Under the pieces are notes generated by a model. That model was not told the origin of the DNA, made no database searches, and worked only from the letters and a program-made list of their open reading frames with translations. The position numbers were made by a program, and so were the translations under genes. Positions 43,892-53,078 of a DNA stretch of 64,000 nucleotides are shown here, piece by piece. Positions within the stretch are counted from its first letter, which is position 1; the number at the start of each line of letters is the position of its first letter. This stretch comes from Galaxea fascicularis (lineage: Eukaryota > Cnidaria > Anthozoa > Scleractinia > Euphylliidae). The DNA is taken from NCBI GenBank assembly GCA_948470475.1, contig OX419345.1:7378090-7442089 (forward strand). The letters are read 5' to 3'.

Positions 43892-44412
43892 ACAACACCA
43901 GTGCTGTGAGGCCACCACTGGTGTCTAACTCAACAAATAGCGCCTCTTTTGTCCCACAACGCCCTTGGTCACAGCGACGATGCACTTTGCATGTAAAAGG
44001 AAAGATTGAAAATGTGAAATGCACTTGGCTGTTGGACACTGGCTCAGATGTTACCTGTGTCAGTTCTAGATTACCTGGTATTGAGAAGTGGAACCTTACC
44101 CCCCCACAGAGTGTTCCTGCCGCAGCAAATGGAAGCCCCTTACGTTGTTTAGGTGAGATTGTCACTAACATTGAGATAGGCCATGTCTCAAAACAAAATG
44201 TTCGTTTACTGGTTATCCAAAATTTAAATGTTCCAGCCATTCTGGGTATGGATACCTTGGCAAAGTTTGGCTCATTTGGAATTGATTGGGCTCGTCAGAC
44301 ACTTACCCTCGGTGATGCCAAGTTAATTGTAGAGAAACGCTCCCATGGGTCTGTGCTCTCCCCAGTGGTTGTTTCCCTCATCTCAGAGCATGTCATTCCT
44401 CCTCGTTCATAG
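43867..44412 (+). CDS. Gypsy protease ORF, -1 frame relative to gag
   Basis: The ATG at 43867 is fortuitous; entry is most likely by frameshift at 43882-43888. CTWLLDTGSDVTCVSSRL carries the aspartic protease active-site DTGS, and VPAILGMDTLAKFG is the usual second conserved segment (flap-distal ILGMD). The enzyme cleaves the Gag-Pol polyprotein. The ORF stops at TAG 44410-44412; the same frame stays coding-like to another stop (TGA 44545-44547) and about 44680, so these are probably recent nonsense mutations in what was a continuous pro-pol frame. Confidence 0.8.
   Translation: MLLTMFKLNNTSAVRPPLVSNSTNSASFVPQRPWSQRRCTLHVKGKIENVKCTWLLDTGSDVTCVSSRLPGIEKWNLTPPQSVPAAANGSPLRCLGEIVTNIEIGHVSKQNVRLLVIQNLNVPAILGMDTLAKFGSFGIDWARQTLTLGDAKLIVEKRSHGSVLSPVVVSLISEHVIPPRS
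43882..43946 (+). promoter_or_regulatory. Programmed -1 frameshift signal at the gag stop
   Basis: In the gag frame the last codons are TG[T TTA AAC] TAA, so the heptamer T TTA AAC (43882-43888) is in the correct phase for simultaneous -1 slippage. Six bases later a perfect 9-bp stem begins: ACACCAGTG (43895-43903) with CACTGGTGT (43916-43924), loop 12 nt. Loop bases GAGGC (43908-43912) can pair with GCCTC (43942-43946), which would make a pseudoknot. The -1 frame leads straight into the protease ORF (CTA AAC AAC ACC). Parts, order and spacing are as in known retroviral-type signals; use in the cell is inference. Confidence 0.75.
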
Positions 44413-44714
44413 TGCTTCGTACATGCAGGCACAATCGATTATGGACCATGTGACAAAGATGCCTTGTTTTCACCGTTCATGGATAAAATGGCTCAGTTAA
44501 ATGTTCTTTTTGGCGCAAGTGTTGTTGCTGCAGGCCCTCAAAACTGAATCCCAGTTTCAGTCATGAACAACAGTGATCTTCCTGTTAAACTTTTTGCGGG
44601 CACCAAAATTGGAGAAATCTCCCCAGTAAGGGTCGAAGAACAAGGCCCTGATGTCAGCACCATTCTGCAACCCCACAACCTCCACCCACCGCACCCACGA
44701 AGGCACCAGTAGCA

Positions 44715-47700
44715 GTGGACTTGGATTCTTGTGAAGTGACCCCTTCAGAGAAGCAAGAGCTCAAATCTCTTCTTGAGGATTACCGCGACGTATTTGCCAA
44801 TGACGACTCTGAAGTCGGCCGCACTCACAGAGCACAGTTTCATGTTCATACGAAGACCCATGTGCCTGTTGCCATAAAGCTTCGTCGAACACCCTTTGCC
44901 CTCCGTTCAGAGGTTGATTCACAAATCAAGAACATGGAGGAGCGTGGCATTATTGAGCCCTCCACCTCACCCTATTCCGCACCCATTCTACTTGTCCCTA
45001 AAGCAGATGGCTCGTACCGTTTCTGTGCAGATTTTCGTGCCTTGAATGATGCCACCATTACAGAGATTTTCCCCTTACCTTCTGTTCGTGAATGCTTGGA
45101 TTCATTGCATGGCTCCAACCTATTTACAACCTTAGACCTGTATAGCGGCTACTGGCAAATCCCTATCGCTAAGGGGCACCGCCACAAGACTGCATTTTCA
45201 ACGGAATCTGGACACTGGCAGTTTTGTGTTATGCCCTTTGGTGTCAAAAATGCCCCAGCCGTCTTTGCGCGCCTCATGCCTGATATCATGAACGGATTAC
45301 AGTGGAATGGCATAGCTGTCTACTTAGATGATATAATCATCGGTGGAAGGAACTTTCGTGAACATTTTAACCTGTTGAAGGAGGTCCTTGAGCGTCTGCG
45401 TGCTGCTGGCTTGACTGTGAAGTCTAGCAAAGTGTCCTTATGCCAAAAGAAGCTTATTTTCCTTGGTCACCAAATCTCTGCTCGAGGCATCGAGCCTGAC
45501 CCTACCAAGTTAAGTGCCATTCGTGATTGGCCACGCCCACGGAATACTAAAGAACTGCGTGCGTTCCTTGGACTGTGTAATTACTACAGTGATTTCATCC
45601 CTAATCTTCAACAGCGTGCCCATGTCCTTAACCTGTTGACGGGGAAATCTAAATTCCTCTGGTCCATAGAAAAGGAAGCTGCCTTCTATGACCTGAAATT
45701 TGCATTAACTTCCAGTGATGTCCTCCTTCACTTTCCTGATATGTCTAGACCCTTTGAACTGAGCACTGATGCTTCTAATACGGGAATAGGCTGTATTTTG
45801 TCACAGAGGGATGACTCGGGGCGAGATCAACCGGTTTTGTTTGCATCCAAGGCACTGACAACCAATGAGTTAAATTGGCACACTCGTGATAAAGAAGTTT
45901 ATGCCTTTATTTTTGCCCTTCGAAAATTTCGTCCCTACTTGTTAGGACGCCGTTTCACTTGGCACACAGATCACAAAGGTCTTCAGTGGTTGAGAAACAC
46001 TCGCGACCCCCGGGGCCGCTACGCCCGCTGGCTTGAAGAATCAGAAGAATTTGACTATGTAATCAAGCACAGACCTGGTGCCACAAATCCCCATGCAGAT
46101 GCTCTCTCCCGTATCCCTGTTGTCAACTCGTTAGCGCATGATGGCCTCTTCAGTCTTGCTGAATTTCGAGTATACCAGAAATCAGATCCTGTGTTAGGAA
46201 TTGTAATCAGTCAATTGCAAAGTGGTGCCAAGAACTTCCTGGACACCAACCCGACAGTGCGCCAATGGTCAACCAAACGTGATTTCCTCTATCTTGGAAA
46301 GGACGATGGCTTGCTGTATATTCGTTACAAAATCGGCAAACACCTCGTCAATCAGCTTGTTGTCCCAGATGCCCTTATCCCATTTGTCTTGCGTCTGAAA
46401 CATGACAATGCTGGTCACATGGCTGCAGAGAAAACCACCAACCTTATCCGTCGCGAGTACTTCTGGTTGAACATGGTTAGAGATGTTACCAGCTACTGCC
46501 AGTCATGCGTTCCATGTGCTCGTGCTCGTCCTCCCCCTCTCCACCCGTTTGCAGGCCTTACGCTGTCGTCACAACCACAAGAACCTTGGCAGGAGATTGC
46601 CATGGATATCAAAGGCCCGTTTGGGAGGAAGCCTACCAAACAAGGAAATCGTTATGTGTTAGTGGTCGTGGATTTGCTCACTCGTGCAGCAGAAATGATA
46701 CCCATTCCTGACAAGTCGGCTAAAACTGTAGCGAATGCTGTTGTGTGTGAAGTTTTCTGCCGGCGCGGTCTCCCCGAGTCCATTTTAACAGACCGTGGCT
46801 GTAAATTTGACAACCAAGCTCTTAGCATCATTGCTCAAGAACTTGGCATTGACAAGAAACGTATATCTGCTCTCCACCCCCAAGCCAATGGTAACGTTGA
46901 GAGACTAAACCGTACCATTGGAGAAATGTTGAGGAAATCAACAAATGAGTCTGGAGATGATTGGGACTTGGAGATTCCCTTCCTGCGATTTAACTACATG
47001 AACCACGAGCATAACACCACTGGATACTCACCATTTTACCTGTCCCATGGGTACGTCCCCCGTACACCAAGATTGGTTCTTGCACCTTCCCCCAAGAGCC
47101 GCCCTTCCACAGCCCACCAGTGGGCATCAACCCTGGCTTCACGTTTTAAGGCAGCTCATCCTGATGCTGTCAATCGGGACTCTCAAGAAAAGCAACGGCG
47201 TGTGGCCCAGAGCACGGAGGACCCTACCCCCTTACATGTCGGTGACTCTGTAATGATGCATGTCCCGCCTCGCCCAGGATTACCTTCCAAGTTACAGAAC
47301 CGCTGGCAGGGACCGTTCATTGTTGTAAAATGCCTCCAAGGTAACACCTACCGCATCAAGCACCCAAACAATTTCCGTAAACGGTTGTTACGACACCGCG
47401 ACCAGCTTCGTGTCCTTCGTACGCGCCCAGAAAGGCTACGCCCTACCCAAGGGGAAAACAGTTCTGGTCACATCGTAACGGTGCCTCCTGTTCCAGCTAT
47501 GGTGTCACAACCTACATTAAGTTCAAATGACACCAGCTCTCATCCACAAACTTCTAGTGCACAAGAGCAGCCAACAGCAGCTCCCCTTTCCCCTTCTACC
47601 GATGTTACCCCAACTACGCCTGCTGTTCACAAGGACAACCCGCCCAGAAATCCCGAGACCCGTGTGGAGGAGAGTGATGTGGGGCAACCAAGTTCAGACA

Positions 47701-47834
47701 ATCCCAAACCCTGCAGTGTTCCGTCCTTGGAATTCCGTAGAGGAACCAGGCCACGCCGACCTCCGGACAGATATGGGGAGTGGGATCTCTCCCCCTCTGA
47801 GAATTCTGACATTGACATTTATTTCGTGCATTGA
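44715..47834 (+). CDS. Gypsy pol: reverse transcriptase, RNase H, integrase, 1039 aa
   Basis: Open throughout. Reverse transcriptase: SPYSAPILLVPKADGSYRFC, LFTTLDLYSGYWQIPI, VMPFGVKNAPAVFARLM and active-site VYLDDIIIGG (about residues 200-210). RNase H: FELSTDASNTGIGCILSQ, DKEVYAFIFALRKF, WHTDHKGLQWL. Integrase: zinc region with HDNAGHMAAEKT and YCQSCVPCAR; core Asp in EIAMDIKGPF and SILTDRGCKFDN, and Glu in HPQANGNVERLNRTIGEM, all three present. A C-terminal GDSVMMHVPPRPG strand region and a Pro/Ser-rich tail follow; no chromodomain is seen. Because upstream stops interrupt the path from pro, this intact ORF can only be reached by reinitiation or not at all. Confidence 0.88.
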   Translation: MDLDSCEVTPSEKQELKSLLEDYRDVFANDDSEVGRTHRAQFHVHTKTHVPVAIKLRRTPFALRSEVDSQIKNMEERGIIEPSTSPYSAPILLVPKADGSYRFCADFRALNDATITEIFPLPSVRECLDSLHGSNLFTTLDLYSGYWQIPIAKGHRHKTAFSTESGHWQFCVMPFGVKNAPAVFARLMPDIMNGLQWNGIAVYLDDIIIGGRNFREHFNLLKEVLERLRAAGLTVKSSKVSLCQKKLIFLGHQISARGIEPDPTKLSAIRDWPRPRNTKELRAFLGLCNYYSDFIPNLQQRAHVLNLLTGKSKFLWSIEKEAAFYDLKFALTSSDVLLHFPDMSRPFELSTDASNTGIGCILSQRDDSGRDQPVLFASKALTTNELNWHTRDKEVYAFIFALRKFRPYLLGRRFTWHTDHKGLQWLRNTRDPRGRYARWLEESEEFDYVIKHRPGATNPHADALSRIPVVNSLAHDGLFSLAEFRVYQKSDPVLGIVISQLQSGAKNFLDTNPTVRQWSTKRDFLYLGKDDGLLYIRYKIGKHLVNQLVVPDALIPFVLRLKHDNAGHMAAEKTTNLIRREYFWLNMVRDVTSYCQSCVPCARARPPPLHPFAGLTLSSQPQEPWQEIAMDIKGPFGRKPTKQGNRYVLVVVDLLTRAAEMIPIPDKSAKTVANAVVCEVFCRRGLPESILTDRGCKFDNQALSIIAQELGIDKKRISALHPQANGNVERLNRTIGEMLRKSTNESGDDWDLEIPFLRFNYMNHEHNTTGYSPFYLSHGYVPRTPRLVLAPSPKSRPSTAHQWASTLASRFKAAHPDAVNRDSQEKQRRVAQSTEDPTPLHVGDSVMMHVPPRPGLPSKLQNRWQGPFIVVKCLQGNTYRIKHPNNFRKRLLRHRDQLRVLRTRPERLRPTQGENSSGHIVTVPPVPAMVSQPTLSSNDTSSHPQTSSAQEQPTAAPLSPSTDVTPTTPAVHKDNPPRNPETRVEESDVGQPSSDNPKPCSVPSLEFRRGTRPRRPPDRYGEWDLSPSENSDIDIYFVH

Positions 47835-47895
47835 CATATAGCCGGCCATTTAGCCTTGTTCTGTTTATTGCTATAAGTGACTTCTTAACCTCCCT

Positions 47896-47907
47896 AGGGG
47901 GGAGGAG
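47896..47907 (+). promoter_or_regulatory. Gypsy polypurine tract
   Basis: AGGGGGGAGGAG directly abuts the 3' LTR start TGTGACA; it primes plus-strand DNA in this family. Confidence 0.75.
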
Positions 47908-48066
47908 TGTGACAATGGAAATCAGGGCGCCACTGGCCCATGATCAGGAGAGAGACTGGGGACGTCGGGGAGGGAGCGGAGTTTCGTTAGAGTTTCGCCT
48001 TGGCGCGAGTTGTGTTTAGCAATCTGTAATATTTACCCGGTGTTCTACGCCTGTCACAAGTTTACA
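47908..48066 (+). repeat. 3' LTR of the Gypsy element
   Basis: Three single-base differences from the 5' LTR by eye (CTG/CAG, CCC/CGC, GCGAT/GCAAT). Confidence 0.88.
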
Positions 48067-49405
48067 ATAGGTTTAAGCTGGAGGAATTGCCAAATGACAT
48101 GAAGATGCTTGCCATGTTGGCAGGTGAATTAACTATTAGTGCTAAGTGTTTTTCTCCCTTTGCCAATGTTTCACTAGATGATTGTAGGGATGTTAAGGGT
48201 ACATTTGGAACTGAAAGTTCAAACAAGTGGAAGCCATGGAATTACCAGCAAAGAGTAAATGTTGTCAACAAGGTTGAAGCATTTAAGAAAAAAGTAGCAC
48301 TAGAAAAAATTTCTGACAAGACAAAGAGATCTAAAGTTACTGATTACATTGCCAAGCAAAGTAGTAGAAAAGAATTTTTGCCTATCTTAGGTTCTTACAT
48401 TGATAAAGCTCATGTGGAACCCCTTCATCTTAAGAATAATGCTTGGCAGTATTTCTTTAAAGCAGTTTTGACAGAAGCTATAAGAAAATCTAAACTGCCC
48501 GCTGATTGTAAAAAGTTTTCAGAGGTTCCAGCTGATAGCCCTTTTGCACGAGTAATTACAGCTTTACAAACAGAAGTAAAAACCAGGCGCCTCGCAAACA
48601 AGACCAAACAATGGTTTAATGAAACTCAAGGGTCTGGAGCTGATTTGCATTATAGATTTACTGGAAAAGATTCCCGCTGTTTTTGTCACAACTTCATGAG
48701 ATTAATCAAGTGGCTAAGGTGTGAAAGTGACTCCAGGAAAGAACGTCAAACAGTTCTTGCTTTAGGTTATTTAGGAGTGAGGCTAAGGGACTGTGTTTCT
48801 CTCTTTAGTAGATTTGAGATAACAGCAGACCACATTGATCAGCTTTCTATTGCTTGTCATGAGTATTTGAAAGTAAATTCATTGCTGTTGTCAAGTTCTG
48901 TAAATCCTACTATCTGGACATTGGGTCACATTGTCCCGGCTCATTGTCGTCAAGTGCTTGTAAAGTATGGCCAGGGGTTGGGGATGGTAACAATGGAAGG
49001 GCGAGAAGCGAAGCATATTTTTCTGAAAAAATTAGGTGAAAATACAACATATCAAAACAGATGGGTTGAAATATTTAGACATGAATATGTAATGCTGCTT
49101 TGGCTACCTCAGCAAGGTTTACTGCAGCCAGAAGCTGCATGCAAAAATGTAGCCTACATCCCAGAGAGGGTATTCAGTGATCCATCTTATTGCTATTGTG
49201 GTCTGTTAAAGGCATGTCCTGAGGATGCTAAGTGCTGTGTCTGTGGAGACCCAATCATGAAATTTATTGAGCAAAGTGTAAAGGAGGGAAGGATTGCTTC
49301 CCAGCTTTTGTAAATATGAATGTTTAATCTGTACATATTTGGCCTCAAAAACACTACTGACTTGAGATTATATTATACTGATTATATTACATTGCATAAT
49401 TTATA

Positions 49406-49718
49406 CAGTAAAAACCTGCGAGTTAGAACCACTATTTTAAGAACCAGTTAGGCTATTTTATTCTGGAGAATAAAATATGTTGACATCAATATAGTGCCAA
49501 TACAGTTCCGAAATGTCTAAATATTGTAATACAAATTTCATATAAGAAAAAGGCTGAATACCACTAGAAACTCGATCAGAAATAAAGACTTTTTTCCGTC
49601 AGAAAATAAGAACCTGTTAGAACCAATTTAGCATAAAATTCTGTTATATATCCGTTATATAAGAACCACTTTAGGCTAACCTGGAAAAATGGTAGTTCTT
49701 ACTCGCGGGTTTTTACTG
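49406..49718. mobile_element. Tc1/mariner-type MITE, 313 bp
   Basis: Inverted ends CAGTAAAAACCTGCGAGTTA and, on the other strand, CAGTAAAAACCCGCGAGTAA, each next to TA (49404-49405, 49719-49720). Internal repeats of AGAACC. TA target and CAGT ends fit the Tc1/mariner group; no transposase. Confidence 0.75.
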
Positions 49719-49770
49719 TATCATACCATACATTATATTAAATCATATCAAATTAAATTATATTACATTT

Positions 49771-50051
49771 GCCCGGGGGGTGCACTCCAATATAAGAGGT
49801 ATATAGGTACGTGCCGCTGGGTTTTTGAGCATTTTGGTCTGGGATAGGGTTTACAAATCAGTCGCTTGGTCTAGGATAGGGTATACATTCAGCAATTTTC
49901 AGTGTTAAGTCTAGTATAGGGTTGCAAAATGCAGCTCAGCAATTTTCAGTGTTTAGTTTAGTATAGGGTAGCAATTTTCAGTGTTTAGGACATCACAGCC
50001 CCAGCGGCACACCCTTATCCAAAAATGTCAAGAGTGCTCCCCCTCCCCCAG
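49771..50051. mobile_element. Short inverted-repeat element with internal AGTATAGGG repeats
   Basis: Left end GCCCGGGGGGTGCACTCC, right end AGTGCTCCCCCTCCCCCAGG. Inside, TCTAGTATAGGGT and CAGCAATTTTCAGTGTTTAG repeat three to four times. From recall, a very common cnidarian repeat. No coding capacity. Confidence 0.6.
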
Positions 50052-50270
50052 GTACATTTGCAGCAGTAAGGAACTTTAAGATAGTGTTAGAATATAAAAT
50101 CCAGTTTGATCACCCTTGTGTTGTGTGGTTTTGTTTAAAGTTTGTCCCAACATAAGGAATCAAACATGTTGAAACTCAACATCAAACCGCTTGACATTCA
50201 AACATTGTTGCCAATACTGATAAAGTATGTCCATATACTCCACTCAGTATATTCCTCATTACTAAGATGC

Positions 50271-50888
50271 TTATGAAAATGTGTAGCCAAATTCATTAGT
50301 AAATTGGTAGTGGGCTTTCACCACCACTTGCTGAGTCCTCTTAATAAAGGTGATCGTGAAAGGCGTTTCACCACTTATGTTAACTTTTGAAGTTCCTTTT
50401 CTTGTTCCTTTACTCTGCTTCATAAGAAATTCCCGGATGGAGTCGTGGCTTAGCTCAGATAACTGGGCAAAATCTCGAATCAGTCTGTTCTCTCTGTTAT
50501 AATAAATTATATCCCTGTGTTTTTCTTCTTTGTACAAAACACCATAAGCGGACCGGGCCTCTTTGACACTCCGTAAAATTAAGGAAAATATTTCCGCAGA
50601 AATCGCCCTCTTAAACTCTACAGTCCAAGCGTTTCGGGCCTTCATTCTTGGACTGAGGCGCCTATTGACCATCTTAAGCCACATCTTTACTTCTCCGTCC
50701 ACGAGTGCTGTCGCTGGAATTTGTGACGTTTTAGCTCGTTTCAAAGAGCCTTGGCCCACACGGTGTTTCTCAAAAATTGAAGTGAGAGCTGTTTTCACTT
50801 CTTCTTCAAACAAAAATAAATTATTGACTTCATCACGTAGAGGACGAAGAGCCACAATAGCATTCGAAATGGTATTTTCAGCCGCCAT
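50271..50888 (-). CDS. Unknown 205-aa protein, single exon
   Basis: Minus-strand ORF. The ATG at 50888 has a strong context (aaaATGGCGGCTGAAAATACC); the frame is open 52 codons further upstream but that part is unlike protein. No known domain is recognised. The protein is basic and helical: LRDEVNNLFLFEEEVKTAL, VKMWLKMVNRRLSPRMKARN, FSLILRSVKEARSAYGVLYK, EFLMKQSKGTRKGTSKVNIS, ending with a strand pair TITFIKRTQQVVVKAHYQFT. No break is seen. It converges on the 40.9-49.3 kb gene, about 950 bp from its stop, with two MITEs between. A link with that gene is possible but unproven. Confidence 0.5.
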   Translation of the reverse strand: MAAENTISNAIVALRPLRDEVNNLFLFEEEVKTALTSIFEKHRVGQGSLKRAKTSQIPATALVDGEVKMWLKMVNRRLSPRMKARNAWTVEFKRAISAEIFSLILRSVKEARSAYGVLYKEEKHRDIIYYNRENRLIRDFAQLSELSHDSIREFLMKQSKGTRKGTSKVNISGETPFTITFIKRTQQVVVKAHYQFTNEFGYTFS

Positions 50889-51239
50889 TTTGAAAACTGC
50901 TTTGTTATTTTTATTCGCATTTCCGCTGTACAATTTCAAACAAAAGCGGGCGCAAAGTTCCGCTTCAGAGCGCGCGCCAGCCCGGCGTGATAAAATGAAG
51001 AGCGCCAAAGTTGAATAAATTTCACACTTCGAGCGAAGCGTCAAGCCACGTTTCCCTTGTGGTTTTGTTTGCTTGGAAGGCGCTGTTACTTAGATCTTTT
51101 GAATAAGAAACACTGAATCGTCCTGACATAAAACCTTTGTCTTTTTTGAGACTTCAAAAGCATTTCTCGAGTGATGTGATACAATCTTTTTCATCTTTTG
51201 ATGTGAAAATGAACTTATTTTGCTTTAGTCTTAAGTATT

Positions 51240-51700
51240 CAAGGACTTCTTCATAACATTCAAGCACTGCACCTACAAATTCAAGGAGTTTTCAAGGACA
51301 AAATTATTTTCAAGGAGTTTTCAAGGACCAAGCAGTTTTTCAAGGAGTTTTCCAGGCCCGTGCGAACCATGCCCAGAAATGTCTGTGGCCGATCTTGTAC
51401 TTGAAAAAAAATTTCGTTTCTTTCCACCTGTCTTGAATCTTGGTAATTTTCAGAGGGCGGTTTGTCTTAAATTATGCCGTAGGCCTTGATATTAGCCTAG
51501 TGTGTTAAATAAGCAAGATTTGGCTAATTTTGCTTCAAACTTGACATGCACAAATTTTGCACGAAAGAAAAAGGGCAAATTACTGTAATTTTTGCCAATT
51601 TTTATACTAAAATGAGGAGTTTGGCAATTTTTAGGTATTAATAGGTGATTTTGTCTGAAAATTTCAACTTTAGAATATACCACTTAACTTTAGAACGTGT
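51240..51700. repeat. Old dispersed repeat with a single copy of the palindromic core
   Basis: Starts with TTCAAGGAGTTTTCAAGGA repeats, contains CCCAGAAATGTCTGTGGCC (51370) and then AT-rich sequence to ACCACTTAACTTTAGAACGTG. Its complement matches 32640-33200, where the core has become a nine-copy array. Confidence 0.5.
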
Positions 51701-52411
51701 TATTGTTAGCTTACGTCTTCGTTAGCTGTAGTTTGTAGTATGTTTATTCATGTATTTGCCCGTGTTCTGGCTATCAATAAACGAGATGCCTATTCCTGAT
51801 TCTTGTCTGCGTTTCATGTTTTCTAGAGTGAAACTGATTTGTTCTCGTTTCACTGCAGAGTGATTAGAGAACAACCACATGAAGTCTGTGGGGCTCTTCA
51901 TTCTTCTTCATGCTTCTGAAACATTTTGCTCGGACCCATGGCCAGAAATTCCGGACAACGCAACGGCGTATGCGCGGGTTTACTTGGCAATATGGCCGCC
52001 AAACTCTCAAAGGAAATGTATGGCAGAAATAAAACAAAATAAAATAGATCAAGTTCTGGCTTACCGGGAGCAAGTGCCGCAATCGGGTCGAAATCTTGAA
52101 TGTTTCCTCGGCTATTCTAAGTTGCTTTCACCGACTTTGTATCGATGTTTATTTTCGAAGCTTAGCTCATACAACACTCTGTATTTCAGAAGCTTGAAAT
52201 CCAATTTTTGCAGCCGAACCAGATTTTGATGCGCCGTAGCGGAACACATAATCGGGATGGACCAAGTGCTGCAATCGCTTGAGGAAAAGAACCGTATGAG
52301 GTACTATTTGACCAGTTTTCACCATCGATGCTGATTTCTTCACCCTGCTAATTGTCTTCAAAAACAGTTCAGAACAGCATAAATCAGTTCTACCGAAATC
52401 AAAGATATCAA
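51701..52411. other. Spacer before the second decayed gene
   Basis: No supported coding sequence; overlapping frames on both strands (51879-52229 plus, 52167-52523 minus) lack recognisable motifs. Confidence 0.35.
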
Positions 52412-53033
52412 ATGTCACGCAAGCGTCTCGTTTGTGTTGATACGAGAACCAAATGTCGTATTCTTGGGCAAAAAACTCGCATTTTGCAGCGAACTCCCCC
52501 ATGTTTGGTATCAAAATTTTCAATGAAAAACAAGGTTTCTAATGCTGTAGAGAATGCGGGGATACAAGTTCAATGAACGATACTTTTGCCCAGTAAACTT
52601 CCCCATGGACACGTCCTATTTTCATGGGGAATATTAAAATTTTTCACGCAACGTTAACCACTGGTCCAGTCGGTTTTTGTTTGTGTCGGATAACTTAGAT
52701 TTCGTTGAAATTGAGAAGTTTAAAAATTCTGTAAGGGTTAGCGATGATCAGTGCTTGCAATATGTTCGCAAACAATGTGTATCACCAGAAGACATAATTT
52801 TCACTGTAAACATCAGATACGATTGTTTGCGATGTTTGCTTGAAGCAAAGCAAGAACGCCTATTACAAGAGCCATGTTGCTGCTATATAAAATTGCTAAA
52901 TATCTTATTAAGCATGAAGTATTGTGTTAAGATAAGAGAGGATTGTAGCAGATTGGAAGGGCGCTTAAGGCGTGCCTGCGGTGAGGTAAAGAATAAATTC
53001 AAGGGAAAAACGGAGCATCTTACCGGCACTTAG
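52412..53033 (+). pseudogene. Second decayed multi-exon gene, N-terminal exons
   Basis: 52412-52576 reads MSRKRLVCVDTRTKC, KTRILQRTPPCLVSKF. 52665-53033 reads VSDNLDFVEIEKF, QYVRKQCVSPEDIIFTVNIR, EPCCCYIKLLNILLSMKYCV and IREDCSRLEGRLRRACGEV. Similar N-termini occur, from recall, in a repeated cnidarian family whose centre has an FLGGDYKF motif. A one-base frameshift near 53030 leads on to QTELKLAGKGNKVL, which is cut at TTAA by the next transposon and resumes at 55923. Function unknown; a transposase origin is inference. Confidence 0.5.
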
Positions 53034-53078
53034 CGCAGACCGAACTTAAGCTTGCTGGGAAAGGAAACAAAGTTTTAA

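Larger units (their letters stand above)
42816..48066 (+). mobile_element. Ty3/Gypsy LTR retrotransposon, nearly intact
   Basis: LTRs of 159 bp (42816-42974 and 47908-48066) begin TGTGACA and end with CACAAGTTTACA. They differ at 3 positions by eye, about 98 percent identity, so the insertion is young. ATAG (42812-42815 and 48067-48070) is a 4-bp target duplication. Gag, protease, reverse transcriptase, RNase H and integrase are in Gypsy order. Two stops and a frame change between protease and pol make the copy defective. Confidence 0.9.
40918..49313 (+). pseudogene. Gene of an uncharacterised, possibly transposase-derived family, split by a Gypsy element
   Basis: Exons 40918-41052, 41430-41486 and 41891-42815 plus 48071-49313 join in phase. 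Codons before (GGC ATT AAA TAT AG) and after (G TTT AAG CTG) the Gypsy element fuse into one frame. The N-terminus is a basic coiled coil (MPHTKNSRFNLAQF...). A frameshift at about 42218-42237 separates ATY from VMGKRKYKSVRLAL. The large domain contains FQIALGGDGCPFGK, FLVSFLNVGRRVASSY, ELPNDMKMLAMLAGEL, SYIDKAHVEPLHLKNNAW, YRFTGKDSRCFCHNFM, TIWTLGHIVPAH and MEGREAKHIF, and ends in a Cys cluster (YCYCGLLKACPEDAKCCVCG). Similar proteins recur in cnidarian genomes (recall). The acidic landmarks GGDG, VEPLHLKNN and MEGREAKH are spaced like a DDE/RNase H-type nuclease; that assignment is inference. Confidence 0.55.

Noticed and set aside
52167..52523. Minus-strand open frame of 118 codons
   Set aside because: Overlaps the plus-strand exon at 52412-52576 that fits a known repeated family; no supporting motif on the minus strand.
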